From Flavobacterium succinicans (GTDB lineage: Bacteria > Bacteroidota > Bacteroidia > Flavobacteriales > Flavobacteriaceae), in assembly GCF_001662485.1 (NCBI RefSeq), contig NZ_JMTM01000060.1, forward strand, positions 1-64,000: 64,000 bases of DNA. The letters run 5' to 3'. Numbering within the stretch: position 1 is the stretch's first letter; each line of letters begins with the position of its first letter. The translations under genes were made by a program, and so were the position numbers. This document shows positions 8,901-18,074 of the stretch, piece after piece. Under the pieces are notes generated by a model. That model searched no databases, had not been told where the DNA came from, and was given only the letters and a program-made list of their open reading frames with translations.

Positions 8901-8947
8901 AAAAAGCTATCTATTCACTATTTGTTAGTGAATTGATAGCTTTTTTT
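8901..8947 (+). terminator. rho-independent terminator of recA
   Basis: AAAAAGCTATC-ATTCACTA pairs with TAGTGAAT-GATAGCTTTTT around a TTTGT loop. The long stem ends in a T-run, 17 bases after the recA stop. Confidence 0.9.
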
Positions 8948-9078
8948 ATGACAATTCTTTAACAAATAAAGAAAAAACCTACGATTTAAGTCGCTGAGAA
9001 TTGCGTATTTAAAAAAAAATGAACAGAGTACTGAAATATTTAAAAATCAAGAGGTGTTAAAATAAGGAAAAACTTAAA

Positions 9079-9828
9079 TTAACTTTCTCTCTTTTCAAAA
9101 TCAGAGAGCTTATTCAATATAATCAATCGAACCCGCTCTTTTATTTCTTTTCTAGCTTCACCTGTCAATCCATTCGTTTGAAGAATAGGATGTATATGTG
9201 CACGCATCAAACCAGGACTTCCGCTAAAAAAAGTATAGGAAAAACGTTTTTTATTATCAGGGAACGTAATGGGTAAAATGGGTATTTGATGTTCAATCGC
9301 AAGCCTGAAAGCTCCATCTTTAAACTCGTCCAGTAAAATTGATTCGTCATCCGGAACACCGCCTTCGGGAAAAATACAAACACTCAATCCTCTATTAATT
9401 CTTTGTTGGGCGGCTTCAAAAACAGCTCTCCTACTCTTCGCAGAACCACGATCCACAAGGATACAAGTTCTTTTATAGAAAAAACCAAACAACGGAATCT
9501 TAGATAATTCCTGCTTTCCGACAAAAACAAATGGATTTTTTATTATAGCTAACATCAACATGATATCTGCCATCGAGGTATGATTCGCCACAATCATATA
9601 GCTCGTCTTAGCCGCTATAATGGGTTCTTGTTTTACTTTGTAATTGAAACCCATTCCGAACAAAATAACCTTTGCCCAAATCCGAGCCATCTTAAAAAAA
9701 TAGGGATACCCACTCTCTGTAAGGATGGAGATCACCAAAAAAGGAAACATCACCAGTATAGGAATGGCCATAAGTATGTAAAACCAAATCCTCCAAATTA
9801 TCCAAAAAAAAACTTTCAACATTCTCAT
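9079..9828 (-). CDS. 1-acyl-sn-glycerol-3-phosphate acyltransferase (PlsC family)
   Basis: The 249-residue protein begins with hydrophobic helices (residues ~5-38). It then has the acyltransferase motif NHTSMAD (NHxxxxD, around residues 82-88), a second block with VDRGSAKS and the FPEGG motif near residue 153. PlsC-type enzymes transfer an acyl chain to the sn-2 position of lysophosphatidate at the inner membrane, but relatives acylate other lipids, so the exact substrate is open. It lies 68 bases downstream of the first EnvC-like gene on the same strand, in an envelope-related cluster. Confidence 0.85.
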   Translation of the reverse strand: MRMLKVFFWIIWRIWFYILMAIPILVMFPFLVISILTESGYPYFFKMARIWAKVILFGMGFNYKVKQEPIIAAKTSYMIVANHTSMADIMLMLAIIKNPFVFVGKQELSKIPLFGFFYKRTCILVDRGSAKSRRAVFEAAQQRINRGLSVCIFPEGGVPDDESILLDEFKDGAFRLAIEHQIPILPITFPDNKKRFSYTFFSGSPGLMRAHIHPILQTNGLTGEARKEIKERVRLIILNKLSDFEKRES

Positions 9829-9896
9829 GGTCTCAAAAGTAAGGAATTTTGAATACCAATTGTAAAAAAAAAAAGCAAGAAAAGCTACACCAAATA

Positions 9897-11285
9897 TTAT
9901 TTAGGAGATAACCAAGGTCTTGGATTCACATAAACTACATTCTGACACAAAGTAAATTTTAGAATAGTCTTCCCATCAGAATTGGTGCGTATGGTTCCCA
10001 AACTTTGCTTGGTACTCACTTTGTCTCCTTTACTAACATTAATCGTACTCAAGTTTTGGTACACTGTAAAGTAATCTCCATGCTGAATCATAACTGCTTT
10101 ATTATTTGAAATAGCAATTACCGAGAACACTTCTCCAGCAAAAACAGCTCTCGCATGAGCACCACTATATGTCGAAATTGACAATCCGCTATTTTGTATC
10201 GTTAGGGTTTTATAAACAGGGTGTGCCTGTGTACCAAAACCAATAAAAACCTCACCGCGATCTACTGGCCAAGGCAATCTTCCTTTGTTGGCCTTAAAAT
10301 TATCTGAAACCAATTTGCTTTCTGAGGTCAGTTCCATTTTGGTTGACGAAACTGGCGCAATAGCAACCGCTTTGCTTGGACTATCTTTAACAGGAACAAC
10401 TATTTCTTTGGTTTTAGTGTCTTTTTTGCTACCATTTTTAATTTTCTCAGCCAAAGCTTTTTCCTTTGCCAATCGATCGGCTAATGCCTTTTCTTTGGCA
10501 GCCTTTTCTTTAAGTGCTTTTTCTTTGGCAGCTCTTGCCAAAGCTGCTTTTCTATTGGCCTCGGCTATAGCTTTTCGAATCAATCGATCTATTTCTCTGT
10601 CGATATTACGAGCTTCTTGTTGTTTCTTTTTTATATCAGCCGCAATCTTCTTTTTGTCTTTTTGAAGCAAATTCACAATTTTCTGTTGTTCATTTTTAGC
10701 TTCTTCTAATGATTTTTTTTCTTTTTCATTCTCGGCGATAAGACGTTCTTTCTGAATTTTTTGAGATTTTAATTGTTCATAATACCCCATTAATTCTTTG
10801 GATTTCAGTTGTATTTCCTGGCCTTGTACTTTTCGAAAATTGGCATATTGCTTCATGTATTGCAACCGTTTATAGGCCTGCAAAAAACTAGAAGATGATA
10901 AAACAAACATAGCTTTACTTTCCTCTGAACGGCTCTTATAGGATTTGAGAATCATTTCTGCATAATCTGTCTTTAGCAAACTCAATTCATTGTCCAAACG
11001 ATCAATTTTTAACTCACTAGTCTGCATATCATTGCTTAACAAATGGGTTTGTTTTTCGGTGGTTTGAATTAAAGTTTCTTTGAGTTTTATTTTTTGCGTT
11101 TGCAAATCCATAACTTCTACCGCCGTTTTTTCTTTCTTTTTAACGGTCAATAGTTTTTTTTCATTAGCAATAATTTCTTTTTGAATCTTAGCTTTTCGGA
11201 GTTCTAGATTTTCTTGCTGGGATTTTTGGGCAAATATAAAAGTGGTAAAACCAAATAATACTATACTAAAAAGAGACTTAGGCAT
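9897..11285 (-). CDS. EnvC-like murein hydrolase activator (coiled coil + degenerate LytM), paralogue 1
   Basis: Signal peptide (MPKSLFSIVLFGFTTFIFAQ), then a long coiled coil (residues ~22-250) with K/E/Q heptads, a low-complexity AAKEKALKEKAA-type stretch (~235-275) and a C-terminal LytM domain (~335-462). The zinc ligands of active M23 peptidases are missing: the HxxxD site reads NSGLSIS and the HxH site reads VYQNL. This points to an EnvC-type activator that opens amidases rather than cutting peptidoglycan itself. It is a tandem duplicate of the gene at 11392-12615, 106 bases away. Confidence 0.83.
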   Translation of the reverse strand: MPKSLFSIVLFGFTTFIFAQKSQQENLELRKAKIQKEIIANEKKLLTVKKKEKTAVEVMDLQTQKIKLKETLIQTTEKQTHLLSNDMQTSELKIDRLDNELSLLKTDYAEMILKSYKSRSEESKAMFVLSSSSFLQAYKRLQYMKQYANFRKVQGQEIQLKSKELMGYYEQLKSQKIQKERLIAENEKEKKSLEEAKNEQQKIVNLLQKDKKKIAADIKKKQQEARNIDREIDRLIRKAIAEANRKAALARAAKEKALKEKAAKEKALADRLAKEKALAEKIKNGSKKDTKTKEIVVPVKDSPSKAVAIAPVSSTKMELTSESKLVSDNFKANKGRLPWPVDRGEVFIGFGTQAHPVYKTLTIQNSGLSISTYSGAHARAVFAGEVFSVIAISNNKAVMIQHGDYFTVYQNLSTINVSKGDKVSTKQSLGTIRTNSDGKTILKFTLCQNVVYVNPRPWLSPK

Positions 11286-11391
11286 GAAGCTTTATTTTTT
11301 TTGCAAAAATAGTTATTTCTAAAGTAGCAATTAAAAAAGACTACTTAATCTTAAGAGAAAAATAGTCCTTTTAGTATAACATAAAAAAAGA

Positions 11392-12615
11392 TTACATATT
11401 GTATAACCAACTCGCTGGATTATTATAAGTCGCGTTTTGAGAGATTGTAAATTTAAGTACGGTTTTCCCTTCGCTATTGGTTCTAATTTTACCAAGATTT
11501 TGTTTAATGCCTACTTTATCCCCTTTAGAAACCGATACTGAACTCAAGTTTTGATAGACTGTAAAACAATCTCCATGCTGAATCATTACTGCTTTATTTA
11601 CAGGAGAAAGCACCATAATATTAGTCACTTCTCCAGCAAAAACTGAACGTGCATAAGATCCAGCATCTGTAGTAATTTCTACTCCACTATTGTTGATTAC
11701 AAGAGTTGGGTACACAGGATGTGGCTGTTTACCATACCCTAAGGAGACAAATCCTTTTTCTACTGGCCAAGGCAATTTGCCTTTATTCGCTCTAAAATTA
11801 TCGGCCAAAATTTTAGCCTCAGCTGTAAGTGCTATTCTTGAGGACGAGCCACCTGTTGCTGTTCCGTCTTTGGCTGCTTTTCTATTAGCCTCGGCAATAG
11901 CTTCTCTAATCAAACGATCAATCTGACGGTCTATGGCTTTGGTTTCGGATTGTTTTTTACGAATCGCAGCCATGATTTTGTTTTTGTCTTTCTTGATAGC
12001 ATTGACCAAACGTAATTGTTCTTTCTTCTGTTTTTCTAATGCTAAGCGCTCTTTTTCTCTTTCGGCAATAATCTTTTGCTTTTCCTTTTTCTGAATAGCT
12101 AAACGGCCGTTATAATCTTGTAATTCGAGTGATTTGGATTTAATTTCTTCTCCTTGCATTTTGCGGAAACTCGAATATTGTTTCATATATTGCGCTCGCT
12201 TGTAGGCTTGCAAGAAATTTTCTGAAGACAACAAAAACATCGCTCTACTCTCTTCGGATCTGCTTTTATAGGATTTGACAATCATTCTGGCATAATCTTC
12301 TTTAAGTATTTCTAACTCTTTTTTAAGTTTATTGATCTTAACTTGGTTAATGTACATATCATTACCTAAGATCTTGGCTTGCTTTTCAGTGGTTTTGATT
12401 AACTTTTCTTGTAATTTGATTTTATTGGCTTGCAACATGACCACCGTTACTGCCGATTTTTCTTTTTTCTTAACCGACTGCAATTGACTTTCATTTTCTC
12501 TAATTTCTTGAAGAATCTGTGCTTTGCGTTGTTCTAACTTTTCTTGCTGCGATTCCTGTCCCCAAACCAATGAAGTCAAACACAAGAAAAATATACTTAG
12601 GAGAAATTTTGGCAT
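11392..12615 (-). CDS. EnvC-like murein hydrolase activator, paralogue 2
   Basis: Same architecture as the neighbouring paralogue: signal peptide (MPKFLLSIFFLCLTSLVWGQ), coiled coil to about residue 245, and a LytM domain. The Ala/Lys-rich insertion of paralogue 1 is replaced by a short Gly/Ser linker (GTATGGSSS). I choose the ATG at 12615, which aligns with the paralogue start and precedes a standard signal peptide; an in-frame ATG at 12636 would add seven residues. LytM catalytic residues are likewise absent (NSGVEIT, VYQNL). It lies 23 bases after the DUF4292 lipoprotein gene, suggesting one envelope operon. Confidence 0.83.
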   Translation of the reverse strand: MPKFLLSIFFLCLTSLVWGQESQQEKLEQRKAQILQEIRENESQLQSVKKKEKSAVTVVMLQANKIKLQEKLIKTTEKQAKILGNDMYINQVKINKLKKELEILKEDYARMIVKSYKSRSEESRAMFLLSSENFLQAYKRAQYMKQYSSFRKMQGEEIKSKSLELQDYNGRLAIQKKEKQKIIAEREKERLALEKQKKEQLRLVNAIKKDKNKIMAAIRKKQSETKAIDRQIDRLIREAIAEANRKAAKDGTATGGSSSRIALTAEAKILADNFRANKGKLPWPVEKGFVSLGYGKQPHPVYPTLVINNSGVEITTDAGSYARSVFAGEVTNIMVLSPVNKAVMIQHGDCFTVYQNLSSVSVSKGDKVGIKQNLGKIRTNSEGKTVLKFTISQNATYNNPASWLYNM

Positions 12616-12638
12616 GTCAAAAATGTTTTGATTCAAAT

Positions 12639-13412
12639 TTACTTAATTAAAATTCTTTTATACCCACTTGGCACACTATATGGAAAAGAAAGTGCTTCGT
12701 TTACTGTTATGGTGTTATAATTGAGTTTAATTTCGGTTTTCCCTTTGGGTTGCAGTGCTACTATTTGAACATTAGAAGGCAACACAACGTTAGCATGTTG
12801 CTCAAAATTACCATAAGCAACTTCTATACTTCTACCCTCTTTGGCTTGGGTGATTTCTTGCTTTTGAAGGACAAATTTTAGGGCATCAATAAAAAAGAAT
12901 TTTTGGGTGTTTTCTTTAGACAAATCTTCTAATTTATACTTTTGATCTGCTTCAAGCGTTTCTTTATATTTCCCTTTCGTCAAATCATCTATTGCTTGTC
13001 CGACCAACAAGTTTTGAATTTTTGAATAATCCAAATCGGTTCCAAGCCATTGACTCAAGCCTTTAAAATCGCCTTCAAAATAACTTCCATTAATTTTTTC
13101 GTAATAGCTTACTCCTTCTGGTGTAATTAAGGCTTTGGCCATAGTAATTCCCAAAAAACGAACGCTCACTAATATTTGTTCATCTTTTTTTATCTTAATT
13201 TCTGCCGTAACATTTTGTGACATCTTTTCATCAGCATAATTTGCACTAGATTTGATGTACAAAGTCGAAAAATCACTTTTGTTTTGGTATAATTTTTCGA
13301 TGACAGAACTGTTAGTGTTCTTGATTTCTTTTGGTGCAGTCATGACCACACCCGATTTAGATTTACAAGAAATCAGTGCTATAAGTACAAAAAACGATAC
13401 GTATTTCTTCAT
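12639..13412 (-). CDS. DUF4292 lipoprotein
   Basis: The 257-residue protein has a lipobox (LISC, Cys16) and so is predicted to be a lipoprotein. The rest is beta-rich (for example VSVRFLGITMAKALITPEGVSYYEK), consistent with DUF4292, a Bacteroidota family with LolA/LolB-like appearance. Its start codon overlaps the TPR gene stop in a TAATG junction at 13410-13414, which indicates translational coupling. Together with the TPR and EnvC genes it forms an envelope cluster; a role in lipoprotein or LPS handling is only an inference from fold resemblance. Confidence 0.8.
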   Translation of the reverse strand: MKKYVSFFVLIALISCKSKSGVVMTAPKEIKNTNSSVIEKLYQNKSDFSTLYIKSSANYADEKMSQNVTAEIKIKKDEQILVSVRFLGITMAKALITPEGVSYYEKINGSYFEGDFKGLSQWLGTDLDYSKIQNLLVGQAIDDLTKGKYKETLEADQKYKLEDLSKENTQKFFFIDALKFVLQKQEITQAKEGRSIEVAYGNFEQHANVVLPSNVQIVALQPKGKTEIKLNYNTITVNEALSFPYSVPSGYKRILIK

Positions 13413-14761
13413 TATTTTTTTTCTTTTACTAATTGATTGGCTTTGAAAAAAAAGAAGTCTTTTTTAGCCATATCTCCAAGACCATTGAATGTTTCGCCTA
13501 ATTGAATATAAAAATTAGTTTCTAAAACTGGATTCTCAATCACATAATCTATTCCAGTTTCCAACACGTCTTTTGCTTTTTTAAATTGTTGTAATTGGTT
13601 GTATCCTAAACCAGCATAATAATAAAAATGAGGTTGCGATGGATAACGCTCTAACAAGGATTGTGCCTTTTTGGACAATACCTCAAATTGCTTCATTTCG
13701 GTGTAAGATTGCAGCAACAAGATAGGTGTTTCTAATGGCAAATTAGGATCTGTGGCTAATGCCTTTTCATAATATTTTGCTGCTTTTTCCCATTGTTTTT
13801 TGTTGTAGTAAAAATTACCCACTTCTTTGGCAACAGGAACCGTTGGATCGGCCTCCAACATTGTAATTGCTTTTTCTAAATCAGCATCGTATTGTGGATT
13901 TTTTCCAGCGAAAAGTAAAAACTCATTCAATACTCGATGCTTAATTTTAGTATCGATTTTTTTACTCGCCAAAACTACATTCATCGATTGAACCGCTTTT
14001 GGACCGTCATTTTTCTCGATATGAAATTTAAATAAACTTACTTGCGCCCACTCCGAAGTAGGAATTTCTCGTTCTAACTTTTTGGCTACTTCGAGCATTT
14101 TTTCTACTTCATTATTTTTGGAGTAGCGATAAATCAAATCGATATAATTGGATTCCTCTTTTGGAAATTTCTCGATTTGTGCAATCAGATGGTCTATTTC
14201 GGTATTTTGATATTTTCCTTGCGATAAAATTCGGATTTTATAGGCTTCTCGCTGATCCGATTTTCCAACCGTTTCATTCAATTGGTTGATTAAATCCAAA
14301 GCTTTGTCGTATTGGGTTGTAGCCATATACAAACTCACCAAATCTTCTTTGAATTTTGGATCCAAAACAATGAGTTGGTTTAACACTATAATTCCATTAG
14401 TGTAGTTCTTTGTGGCATACGTTACGTCATACATTCCTACCCAAAACCATTTGTTTTTGGGGTCGATGGCTGTTGCTTTTTCAAAAGAAGCATAAGCACT
14501 TTCATAATTTTTTAACGCTAAATAGTTTTTGCCCAACTCATAATGGATCGTCGCATCATCGGGTTGCGATTTCAAGCATTTTTCAAGAGCCACTATGGCT
14601 TTATCATAATTCTCAATTCCCTTTTGCTTTAATGCTTCGTAAAAAGAATCTTGAAATTCGTTGGTAGCCATAGCAATCTCTTCCGGTTCAGCTTGTGCCT
14701 GAACGAAAGTTGGAATTCCAAAGAATCCCATAAACAAGAATGCTACAATGCTACGATTCAT
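13412..14761 (-). CDS. periplasmic tetratricopeptide repeat protein
   Basis: The 449-residue product has a signal peptide (MNRSIVAFLFMGFFGIPTFVQAQ) followed by TPR units across most of its length, for example YDKAIVALEKCLKSQPDDATIHYELGKNY (split in two helices) around residues 53-80 and WEKAAKYYEKALATDPN near 320. TPR arrays are scaffolds for protein contacts. It is coupled by TAATG to the DUF4292 lipoprotein gene and lies 13 bases after the nucleotidyltransferase gene. No enzymatic motif is present. Confidence 0.85.
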   Translation of the reverse strand: MNRSIVAFLFMGFFGIPTFVQAQAEPEEIAMATNEFQDSFYEALKQKGIENYDKAIVALEKCLKSQPDDATIHYELGKNYLALKNYESAYASFEKATAIDPKNKWFWVGMYDVTYATKNYTNGIIVLNQLIVLDPKFKEDLVSLYMATTQYDKALDLINQLNETVGKSDQREAYKIRILSQGKYQNTEIDHLIAQIEKFPKEESNYIDLIYRYSKNNEVEKMLEVAKKLEREIPTSEWAQVSLFKFHIEKNDGPKAVQSMNVVLASKKIDTKIKHRVLNEFLLFAGKNPQYDADLEKAITMLEADPTVPVAKEVGNFYYNKKQWEKAAKYYEKALATDPNLPLETPILLLQSYTEMKQFEVLSKKAQSLLERYPSQPHFYYYAGLGYNQLQQFKKAKDVLETGIDYVIENPVLETNFYIQLGETFNGLGDMAKKDFFFFKANQLVKEKK

Positions 14762-14774
14762 TTTACTTTATTTT

Positions 14775-15791
14775 TTATTCTAAAACCGAATAATCTCCAA
14801 TACTTATGCTTGTAAAATTCCCATCATAGGTAACGTGATTTCCAATCATCGCATTATCTAAGGTTGCGTTTTTGATGTGAGTGTGCGTTTGAATCAAACT
14901 GTTTTTGATGGTTGAATCAAAAACGTGGCAAGCTTTTCCTAAAGATACATTAGGTCCGATAGTTACATTCGATAAAACAACATTCTCACCAATAAAACAA
15001 GGAGGAATAATAGTAGCATTCTCTAATTTTGCTGAAGGATCAATTAAATTAACACCATCTTGCTGCAAGAATCCAAGCATACGACCATTGGTCTCTACAG
15101 TTACGTTTTTGTTTCCACAATCCATCCATTCGTCTACACTTCCGGTTTTGAAAACTTTGCCTTTGGCCATCATTCCTTTGATACCGTCGTTGATTTGGTA
15201 TTCTCCTCCGTTTTGGATGTTGTTGTCCAATACGTTTTGCAATTCTTGTTTGAGTACGGCTACATCTTTGAAATAATAAATTCCGATAACGGCTAAGTCA
15301 CTCACAAATTCTTTTGGTTTTTCAACCAATTCTACGATTTCATTTTGCTCATTAAGTTTTACTACCCCATAGGCTTCTGGTGCATCCACTTGTTTTACCC
15401 AAATTACAGCATCAGCCTCTGGATCTAGCTCAAAATCGGCACGAATCAAGGTGTCAGCGTAAGCAATAACTGCAGGTCCTGATAACGATTCTTTGGCACA
15501 CATTATAGCGTGACCAGTTCCCAACGGTAAATCCTGACGGTAGATCGAAGCTTTCGCGCCTAATCCTTGTGCTAATTCTTGTAAACTCGACACAACATCG
15601 TCTCCAAAAAAGGCTTCGTCTCCTAAAATAAAAGCAATCTCTTCTATCGGTTGCTTTAAAATTTTGGCAATATCTTCAACTAATCTATGTACGATTGGTT
15701 TACCTGCAACAGGAATTAATGGTTTTGGAACGGTTAAAGAGTGTGGTCTTAAACGAGACCCACGTCCCGCCATTGGTACTATTATTTTCAT
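14775..15791 (-). CDS. sugar nucleotidyltransferase with left-handed beta-helix tail
   Basis: The 338-residue protein starts with the nucleotidyltransferase signature PMAGRGSRLRPHSLTVPKPL and has LGTGHAI, VIAYADTL and VEKPKEF motifs of the glucose-1-phosphate thymidylyl/uridylyl-type family. The C-terminal ~90 residues show hexapeptide-like repeats (GENVVLSNVTIGPNVSLG). Such enzymes activate a sugar 1-phosphate with NTP for glycan synthesis in the cytoplasm. The sugar and base cannot be fixed by eye. It precedes the TPR/DUF4292/EnvC run and follows dut across a 135-base repeat-bearing gap. Confidence 0.85.
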   Translation of the reverse strand: MKIIVPMAGRGSRLRPHSLTVPKPLIPVAGKPIVHRLVEDIAKILKQPIEEIAFILGDEAFFGDDVVSSLQELAQGLGAKASIYRQDLPLGTGHAIMCAKESLSGPAVIAYADTLIRADFELDPEADAVIWVKQVDAPEAYGVVKLNEQNEIVELVEKPKEFVSDLAVIGIYYFKDVAVLKQELQNVLDNNIQNGGEYQINDGIKGMMAKGKVFKTGSVDEWMDCGNKNVTVETNGRMLGFLQQDGVNLIDPSAKLENATIIPPCFIGENVVLSNVTIGPNVSLGKACHVFDSTIKNSLIQTHTHIKNATLDNAMIGNHVTYDGNFTSISIGDYSVLE

Positions 15792-15799
15792 TAAATTTT

Positions 15800-15925
15800 G
15801 TATTAAGATTTTAGAATTAAGTATTAAGACAAAACAAAATACTCTTCTGATTATTATTTACCAGCTTTAGTTCAAACACTTTCTTTGAAGATTGCGAACT
15901 GAACACTAAAAGCTGAACACTGTAT
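15800..15925. repeat. intergenic short-period repeats (ATTAAG and CTGAACACT words)
   Basis: Between the nucleotidyltransferase and dut genes there are clustered TATTAAG words (15802-15832), resembling those in the atpA-atpG gap, and an exact 9-base repeat CTGAACACT at 15899-15907 and 15913-15921. No ORF or clear terminator is present. Confidence 0.5.
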
Positions 15926-15926
15926 A

Positions 15927-16361
15927 CTATTTTACTCCTGTGCTACCAAATCCTCCAGCTCCTCGGGTGGTCTCAGATAATTCGTTGACTGCTACCCACT
16001 CGGCGCGTTCGTGTTTGGCGATTACTAATTGAGCGATGCGTTCTCCATTTTGGATTACAAATGTCTCATTGGATAAATTTACTAAAATCACACCAATTTC
16101 CCCTCTATAATCGGCATCAATTGTTCCTGGAGCATTGAGAACGGTGATTCCGTTTTTGGCCGCCAAACCACTACGAGGTCTTACTTGTGCTTCGTAACCT
16201 ATAGGTAATTCAATAAACAATCCTGTTTTTACGATAGCTCTTTCTAAAGGTTGCAAAGTAATAGGTTCGGTTATATTCGCACGCAAATCCATTCCCGCCG
16301 AAGCGATGGTTTCGTAATGAGGCAATTCGTGTGCGGATGTATTGATGATGTTGATGTTCAT
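15927..16361 (-). CDS. dut: dUTP diphosphatase
   Basis: The 144-residue trimeric-type dUTPase has all five motifs in order: [17 protein letters not shown], the uracil-binding hairpin [22 protein letters not shown] and the C-terminal GAGGFGSTG. It converts dUTP to dUMP and PPi, preventing uracil misincorporation. Length and motifs are normal. It lies downstream of the flippase gene, separated by a hairpin repeat element. Confidence 0.96.
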   Translation of the reverse strand: MNINIINTSAHELPHYETIASAGMDLRANITEPITLQPLERAIVKTGLFIELPIGYEAQVRPRSGLAAKNGITVLNAPGTIDADYRGEIGVILVNLSNETFVIQNGERIAQLVIAKHERAEWVAVNELSETTRGAGGFGSTGVK

Positions 16362-16392
16362 TTTTTAAATCTAAAAGTCTTGATTACTACTT

Positions 16393-16473
16393 GGCCCTAG
16401 CCCTGATGGAAGCGGCATCCTGTGGTCCTGGGGTTCAGGACCACAGATATAGCGTACAGCAGGAAATAGCTCC
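16393..16473 (-). repeat. dispersed hairpin element, copy 1
   Basis: Read on the minus strand the element runs GGAGCTATTTCCTGCTGTAC, then CGCTATATC, a 10-bp perfect stem TGTGGTCCTG/CAGGACCACA with loop AACCC, then GGATGCCGCT and CCATCAGGGCTAGGGCC. The flanks CGCTATATC and GGATGCCGCT recur exactly around a completely different stem at 49751-49830. It begins three bases beyond the flippase stop, so it would be transcribed as its 3' UTR. It is not coding in any frame I can support. Confidence 0.8.
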
Positions 16474-16476
16474 TTC

Positions 16477-17940
16477 TTATTTTTTTCGTTTAATAATATT
16501 TAAAATTGTGGTTTTCTCATTGTGATAAATGAAATAAAGAAACGCTAGCAATAACGGAATTCCTACGAAATAATTCTCTCTAAATCCATAAAAAGAAATC
16601 ACCGAAAACAAAATTGAAATGCCCAAATAAGCACCAATTTTTTCCATATCATAAGGAATAGGATAGTGTTTTTTGCCCAAAATATAGGAAATCAACATCA
16701 TACTTCCATAAGCCGAAATCGTAGCAATGGCCGAGCCGTAATAGCTGTATTTTGGAATCAAAATATAATTCAGAAGCAAAGTCAAAAGTGCACCAACGAT
16801 AGAAATATACGCTCCAATAATTGTCTTGTCCGTTAACTTATACCAAACCGAAAGATTGTTATAAATGCCTAGAAAGAAGTTGGCCAAGATAATCAACGGA
16901 ACCACTTTCATCGCTTCCCAATAGGATTCATTGTCTAATAATAACAGTTTTAAAATATCAGCAAAAACAATGACACCCAAAAGAATCAAAGAACCAAAAA
17001 TGACAAAATATTTGGTAATCATCGCATAGGTTTGTGGGGCGTTCTCGTTACTAGAATGACTGAAGAAAAAAGGCTCAATTCCTAATCGAAAAGCAGTAGC
17101 AAAAAGCACCATAAAAAGCCCTAATTTATAACAGGCCGAATAAGCCCCTACTTCGGATTTGGCAATGTTGTCTGGCAACCAATAGCCTAATAAAATTTTA
17201 TCAAAATGTTCGTTTACGGCAAAAGCAATTCCTGCAATTAAAATAGGCAAACCATAACGCATCATTTTTTTCCATAGTACCACATCAAAATTGCGTTTTA
17301 AGGAAACATAATTAGGTGAAAGTACCACAAAAGTGAGCAAACTCGCCAACAAATTGGAAACGAAAATGTACCCAATTTCGAAATTATCGATATACATATT
17401 CCCCAAAAAAGAGTCGGGACTATCGGCATAAATTTTAGGTAAAACCAATAAGAAATACAGGTTGAGTGCCAAGTTAACGACTACATTCCCTATTTTGATA
17501 ATAGCATACATCATAGGGCGTTTGTTAGCCCTTAATTTTGAAAAAGGGATAATCACCAAGGCATCTAAAACCAAAATCCAAATGGTAAACGTAATGTACT
17601 GCACATCTACATGCGCCCATGAGGCTAAGGTGTTTCTAAAAATTAAGGCGCCAAACAAAAACAAAATGGAAGACCAAAAAATAGAAATGGTACTGGTGGC
17701 AATGACGTTTTCTTTGTCGGTTTCGGCACTGTAGAAACGGAAAAAGGCGGTTTCCATACCGTAGGATAAAATTACGTTGAAAAAAACCATCCAAGAGAGA
17801 ACGATAGATACTTCGCCATACTCTGCTGTTGGTAAAATTCCGGTGTACAAGCGCACCAATAAAAAACTGAGCATACGAGGCAAAACGGTTGCAAGTCCGT
17901 ATATCGCAGTTTGTTTGAATAGACTTTTATATAATCCCAA
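16477..17940 (-). CDS. polysaccharide flippase-like membrane protein (MOP/Wzx superfamily)
   Basis: The 487-residue protein has about 14 predicted transmembrane helices and the N-terminal pattern of Wzx/MurJ-like exporters (FKQTAIYGLATVLPRMLSFL). Members flip undecaprenyl-linked glycans across the inner membrane. This copy sits beside dut and a nucleotidyltransferase, outside the main polysaccharide locus at 43-56 kb, which has its own flippase, so the two probably serve different glycans. A -7-like TATTTTTG lies at 17979-17972, about 32 bases before the start. Confidence 0.85.
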   Translation of the reverse strand: MGLYKSLFKQTAIYGLATVLPRMLSFLLVRLYTGILPTAEYGEVSIVLSWMVFFNVILSYGMETAFFRFYSAETDKENVIATSTISIFWSSILFLFGALIFRNTLASWAHVDVQYITFTIWILVLDALVIIPFSKLRANKRPMMYAIIKIGNVVVNLALNLYFLLVLPKIYADSPDSFLGNMYIDNFEIGYIFVSNLLASLLTFVVLSPNYVSLKRNFDVVLWKKMMRYGLPILIAGIAFAVNEHFDKILLGYWLPDNIAKSEVGAYSACYKLGLFMVLFATAFRLGIEPFFFSHSSNENAPQTYAMITKYFVIFGSLILLGVIVFADILKLLLLDNESYWEAMKVVPLIILANFFLGIYNNLSVWYKLTDKTIIGAYISIVGALLTLLLNYILIPKYSYYGSAIATISAYGSMMLISYILGKKHYPIPYDMEKIGAYLGISILFSVISFYGFRENYFVGIPLLLAFLYFIYHNEKTTILNIIKRKK

Positions 17941-18074
17941 AGTAGTTTGGTTTTGATTTGACTTAAGAAAACAAAAATAGCGAATTCAAGGTTGACTTAA
18001 TAAAAAAATTTAAACCCATAACTTGTGGTTTTATTTAAACATTGAAGTCATTGAAGTCTTTTTGGAATAGCCAC

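Noticed and set aside
14905-15296. Overlapping plus-strand ORFs opposite the nucleotidyltransferase
   Set aside because: The minus-strand gene has complete family motifs; the opposite frames have none.
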